A stretch of 7,238 nucleotides of DNA from Candidatus Sifarchaeum subterraneum. Lineage in GTDB: Archaea > Asgardarchaeota > Sifarchaeia > Sifarchaeales > Sifarchaeaceae. The translations under genes were made by a program, and so were the position numbers. The stretch covers positions 1 through 7,238 of the forward strand of contig JAECRX010000028.1 in NCBI GenBank assembly GCA_016292335.1, written 5' to 3'. A model generated the notes under the pieces. It saw only the letters and a program-made list of their open reading frames with translations, had not been told where the DNA came from and ran no database searches. Positions 4,587 through 7,238 of the stretch are shown here, one piece after another (within the stretch, counting starts at the first letter, position 1; each line of letters starts with the position of its first letter).

Positions 4587-5978
4587 ATGGGAGAAAACAT
4601 TTCCGAGAAGATTTTTGATTATCTGATTGGAGAAAAAGTAAAATATGCAGATATGAGATTGTTGAAAAGTTATGAATTACGGGCAGGCCTCCGATCATAC
4701 TCTTCAGATATCTCTGAAAATTTTTCAAATCAAGTTGTAATTAGAGTTTTGTATGACAAGGGCTGGGGTATTGCTTCAGCCGATATTTCTGAAGATATTT
4801 TTGAGAAGCAAATGAGGAATGTGGCTGAAAAAGCTCTTCAACAAGCTAGGGTCTCCTCTTCGGTTTCAACAAGACAAAAAGAGATAGAATTAGCTGAAAC
4901 GAAAGTTATTGTTGAACGTTTTTGCCATCCTCTCAAAAAAGATTTGCGCAACATATCTACATCTGAAATTTTAGATTTATTGAAAAAGTTAAATGATACT
5001 GCCAAAGAAAATTTGAAGAATAATTTTGCATGGACTGAAACAGTAATTGATTATTCTATTAAACGATCTGTTTTTTCAAATACAGAAGGAACAAATATAG
5101 TTGAAATCGTTCCGAATATCGACTTGACTTTGTATATTGTAGCTAAAAAGTTTGGTTATGAGGTTGCCAGCAATATCGTTGGTGGTACAGGTGGTTTCGA
5201 GATCTTACAAAATATAAATCTCGAAAACTTGGTCCATATGGTAAGTGAAAGAGTAAAGCATATGCTTCATGCCCAAAATGCACCTTTGGAAGTCAAAACG
5301 AAAAAGGTTCCTGTGATTTTTGACCCATGCTCTGCAGGAGCTTTTATTCATGAATGCGTGGGACATCAAGCTGAAGCGGATGTATTTTTGGAATCAGGAA
5401 CAATCTTTTCAAAGAAAATAGGAAGTCAAGTAGCAGATGAAGAAGTAATTGTAGTCGATGACCCACTTTTTCAGGAAGGATACGGCTCTTATAAGTATGA
5501 TGATGAGGGTGTTTCAGCTAAAAAAACAAAAATTATTGAAAATGGTCGGCTAAATTCATTGCTGCATACACGATGGACCGCAAAAGAGCTTGGTCATGAA
5601 CCAACAGGAAACGCTCATGGAATTTTTCATGTATCTCGGAGTTTAATGTCCAATCTTTATGTTGAGCCAGTTGACTGGTTGCTTGAAGAAATGATAGAAG
5701 AAATCAACCTAGGAGTATATGCTCTTGGGCTTCAAAGAGGTGTTGCGGAATCATTTTCTGGTAGATTTGAAATTATCCCCGAAACAGCCTTTCTAATAAA
5801 GAAAAGAAAAATATTAACACCAATCAAAGGCATCAGAATAAGAGGATATATGCTCAAGGCTTTAGAATCTATAGATGCAATTGGAAAGGATTTTAAGTTA
5901 ACCCCATCGCTAGAAAAGGGATATTGTATCAGTAATGGTGCACCACACATAAGAGTGCAAAATCTAAGTATTTTATAA
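4587..5978 (+). CDS. tldD: TldD-family zinc metalloprotease
   Basis: A 463-residue member of the TldD/PmbA (TldD/TldE) family. In bacteria TldD pairs with TldE to form a protease that opens and degrades unfolded peptides; archaeal roles are inferred from that. The zinc site is complete for the TldD type: H255-E256-C-V-G-H260 in FIHECVGHQAEAD, plus C447 in EKGYCISNGAPH near the C-terminus, matching the third ligand of the family. Other hallmarks are GWGIAS (N-terminal domain), DDEGVSAKKTKIIENG and the glycine-rich GTGGFEIL segment. The inactive partner TldE lacks HExxxH, so this is the catalytic subunit. Length is normal. The start at ATG 4587 has AGGGA six bases upstream. Unusually, no tldE/pmbA follows; the next gene is an unrelated oxidoreductase, so the partner must be elsewhere or absent. 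It is probably a single-gene transcript ending at the downstream T-tract. Confidence 0.93.
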   Translation: MGENISEKIFDYLIGEKVKYADMRLLKSYELRAGLRSYSSDISENFSNQVVIRVLYDKGWGIASADISEDIFEKQMRNVAEKALQQARVSSSVSTRQKEIELAETKVIVERFCHPLKKDLRNISTSEILDLLKKLNDTAKENLKNNFAWTETVIDYSIKRSVFSNTEGTNIVEIVPNIDLTLYIVAKKFGYEVASNIVGGTGGFEILQNINLENLVHMVSERVKHMLHAQNAPLEVKTKKVPVIFDPCSAGAFIHECVGHQAEADVFLESGTIFSKKIGSQVADEEVIVVDDPLFQEGYGSYKYDDEGVSAKKTKIIENGRLNSLLHTRWTAKELGHEPTGNAHGIFHVSRSLMSNLYVEPVDWLLEEMIEEINLGVYALGLQRGVAESFSGRFEIIPETAFLIKKRKILTPIKGIRIRGYMLKALESIDAIGKDFKLTPSLEKGYCISNGAPHIRVQNLSIL

Positions 5979-6027
5979 TACTGGCAAGAAGAAATACAAA
6001 CTATGTGAATAAGCATTATTACATTGA

Positions 6028-6035
6028 TTTTTTTT
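6028..6035 (+). terminator. Oligo-T tract, probable archaeal terminator of tldD
   Basis: A run of eight T residues 50 bases after the tldD stop, followed by another T-rich stretch (6041-6046). Archaeal RNA polymerase terminates at such oligo-T tracts without needing a hairpin. Confidence 0.5.
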
Positions 6036-6059
6036 ATAATTCTTTTAAACTCGATTAAA

Positions 6060-6116
6060 GGGGGCTCATAAGGTTGGTTTTTGAGATATATTCGAAAAAA
6101 CCAGTAAAATACCCCC
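6060..6116. repeat. Nested inverted repeat between tldD and the oxidoreductase gene
   Basis: Outer arms are GGGGG (6060-6064) and CCCCC (6112-6116); inner arms are TGGTTTTT (6075-6082) and AAAAACCA (6096-6103), around a 13-base loop. The two 22-23 base halves are imperfect inverted copies of each other. It lies downstream of the T8 tract and upstream of the oxidoreductase promoter, so it belongs clearly to neither gene. It could be a structured RNA, a protein-binding palindrome, or a remnant of a small mobile element with terminal inverted repeats. It contains no gene. Confidence 0.45.
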
Positions 6117-6173
6117 AATGAAGGTCTTTGTGATATGTTTACTCGGAAATACTAAACCTATTAAAAAACGGAT

Positions 6174-6182
6174 AAATTTATA
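6174..6182 (+). promoter_or_regulatory. Probable TATA box for the 2-oxoacid oxidoreductase gene
   Basis: AAATTTATA, preceded by purine-rich AAAAAACGGAT that could serve as a BRE. Transcription would start near 6203-6208, leaving about 40 bases of leader that include the ribosome binding site. A second TATA-like sequence, CTATATAAG at 6223-6231, is too close to the ATG to drive this gene. Confidence 0.45.
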
Positions 6183-6245
6183 GCTAAAAGATTCTTAGTT
6201 CAGCTGATAAAGTTTCACAAACTCTATATAAGAGGTAGAGAAAAA

Positions 6246-7238
6246 ATGACAGAAGTTGATATGGATTTTAGAATAGGCGGTAAAGCAGGACAAGGTGTAC
6301 AGTCCATTGGCGGGATTTTAGTGAAAACTTTTGCGCGAGGCGGATATCATGTTTTTTCACATCAAGATTACGAAAGTAGGATTCGCGGTGGTCACAGTTT
6401 TTTTCATCTTAGATTGAGCGATAAACCAGTGTATACCGCTCCTAATAAAATCAACATACTGCTTGCGCTTGACGAACGAACAGTTGACATTCACAAAGAT
6501 TTGCTTGTTGAAAAAGGCGTGATCATTCATGATGGAAAGCGGATTAAAGTTTCCCCAGAAGTAGAAAGCGCCCACGATTGTTTCGACGTTCCATTAGTGG
6601 ATCTTGCAGAAGAAGCAGGTGGTAGACTTTACATCAATACTGTAGCCATGGGTGCTGCTTTGGGCTTAATTGAGTTCGATTTAGACATTTTAACTGACGT
6701 AATAGCCGAAGAATTCAAGAAAAAAGGAAAAGAGATAATAGATGCAAATGTGAAGGCGGCGAAGTTAGGATATGAGTTTACGCTAAAGAATTACAAAGGG
6801 ACATGTTGTTACGTTATTAAATCTGATAGAACTGCTCCAAAGAGAATGTTAATAAATTCAAACGAAGCTATCGCGCTTGGTGCTCTTTTTTCTGGTTGTA
6901 AATTTGTAAGCGCCTACCCCATGACGCCAAGCACAAGTATTTGGGTTACTATGAAAGCTTTAGCCCACGATGATTTTGTGTTTGTACAACCTGAAGACGA
7001 GATTGCTGCAATAAATATGGCGCTTGGCGCTTCCTATGCAGGAGTAAGGGCTATGACTACAACGTCTGGTGGCGGTTTTGCCCTTATGAATGAAGGATTT
7101 AGTTTAGCAGGATCTACAGAAACCCCAATTGTTGTAGTTATAGTAAGTAGACCGGGACCAGCTACAGGGTTGCCTACTCGTACTGAGCAGGGCGACTTGG
7201 AATTTGCCCTTCATGCTGGGCACGGAGAGTTCCCTAGA
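6246..7238 (+). CDS. 2-oxoacid:ferredoxin oxidoreductase, fused gamma-alpha subunit (partial, 3' end outside window)
   Basis: 331 residues are visible with no stop before the right edge; full-length fused subunits are about 550-650 residues. The enzyme oxidatively decarboxylates 2-oxoacids with CoA, reducing ferredoxin, in the cytosol. Residues 1-190 are the gamma domain: IGGKAGQGVQSIG (10-22), HQDYESRIRGGHS (39-51), INTVAMGAALGL. The alpha domain begins near residue 200 with the NEAIALGAL helix and carries YPMTPST (224-230), the counterpart of the conserved YPITP substrate-site motif, then EDEIAAINMALGASYAG and GLPTRTEQGDL. The order gamma then alpha in one chain is the type known from Sulfolobus and other archaea. 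The thiamine-binding beta subunit is expected just downstream. The start at ATG 6246 has GAGGT (6232-6236) nine bases upstream. Substrate (pyruvate, 2-oxoglutarate or broad) cannot be decided from this part. Confidence in family and fusion is high. Confidence 0.93.
   Translation, partial: MTEVDMDFRIGGKAGQGVQSIGGILVKTFARGGYHVFSHQDYESRIRGGHSFFHLRLSDKPVYTAPNKINILLALDERTVDIHKDLLVEKGVIIHDGKRIKVSPEVESAHDCFDVPLVDLAEEAGGRLYINTVAMGAALGLIEFDLDILTDVIAEEFKKKGKEIIDANVKAAKLGYEFTLKNYKGTCCYVIKSDRTAPKRMLINSNEAIALGALFSGCKFVSAYPMTPSTSIWVTMKALAHDDFVFVQPEDEIAAINMALGASYAGVRAMTTTSGGGFALMNEGFSLAGSTETPIVVVIVSRPGPATGLPTRTEQGDLEFALHAGHGEFPR

Noticed and set aside
5732..6118. Minus-strand 128-residue ORF overlapping the tldD 3' end
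   Set aside because: About two thirds lies antisense to conserved tldD sequence, and the rest reads through the T8 tract and inverted repeat.
6118..6183. 21-residue ORF before the oxidoreductase promoter
   Set aside because: It is preceded by a C5 run, not a ribosome binding site, and runs into the TATA box.

Overview
This window comes from an AT-rich archaeal chromosome. The clearest evidence is a set of archaeal-type housekeeping genes: RNA polymerase subunit N (Rpb10-like), ribosomal protein S2 of the archaeal/eukaryotic type, mevalonate kinase next to isopentenyl phosphate kinase (the archaeal 'alternative' mevalonate route), and a fused gamma-alpha 2-oxoacid:ferredoxin oxidoreductase subunit. 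The Shine-Dalgarno sites repeatedly read GAGGT or GGAGGT, and several promoters look like archaeal TATA boxes. The phylum cannot be fixed from sequence alone. The fused oxidoreductase and the style of the nucleotidyltransferases would fit a Bathyarchaeia- or TACK-like lineage, but that is inference.

Layout, left to right, all confident genes on the + strand. (1) Positions 2-1461 hold two overlapping genes. The first is a C-terminal fragment and the second is complete; they look like tandem paralogues of an archaeal polymerase-beta-type nucleotidyltransferase with an added C-terminal beta-rich domain. (2) Positions 1462-1713 hold a candidate 35-residue ORF (1506-1613, TTG start behind a strong ribosome binding site) and a TATA box. 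(3) Positions 1714-1908 encode RpoN, a short gene with no ATG, GTG or TTG start: it appears to begin at ATT, seven bases after GAGGTG. (4) rpsB (1953-2597), mvk (2652-3620) and ipk (3613-4419) follow in order, and mvk and ipk overlap. (5) A short intergenic stretch (4420-4586) carries an inverted repeat and a weak coding-like signal on the - strand. (6) tldD (4587-5978) encodes a zinc-metalloprotease-like protein and ends near a T8 tract. (7) A 267-base intergenic region contains a nested inverted repeat and the promoter of the last gene. (8) The 2-oxoacid:ferredoxin oxidoreductase gamma-alpha gene (from 6246) runs off the right edge.

The core is a reduced version of the conserved archaeal cluster that usually reads L13-S9-rpoN-rpoK-eno-rpsB-(MEMO)-mvk-ipk-fni. 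Here rpoN, rpsB, mvk and ipk keep their order, but rpoK, enolase, the MEMO gene and fni are absent from between or beside them. The cluster joins transcription, translation and isoprenoid-lipid precursor synthesis. Mvk makes phosphomevalonate, and Ipk makes isopentenyl diphosphate from isopentenyl phosphate.

The most notable observation is start-codon use. RpoN is almost certainly real yet has only ATT available as a start. rpsB carries the same arrangement (GGAGGT, seven bases, ATT-ATA) a few codons inside its annotated ATG. TTG starts are inferred for the nucleotidyltransferase, the 35-residue ORF and ipk. No defence system, mobile element, CRISPR array, tRNA or rRNA was seen.
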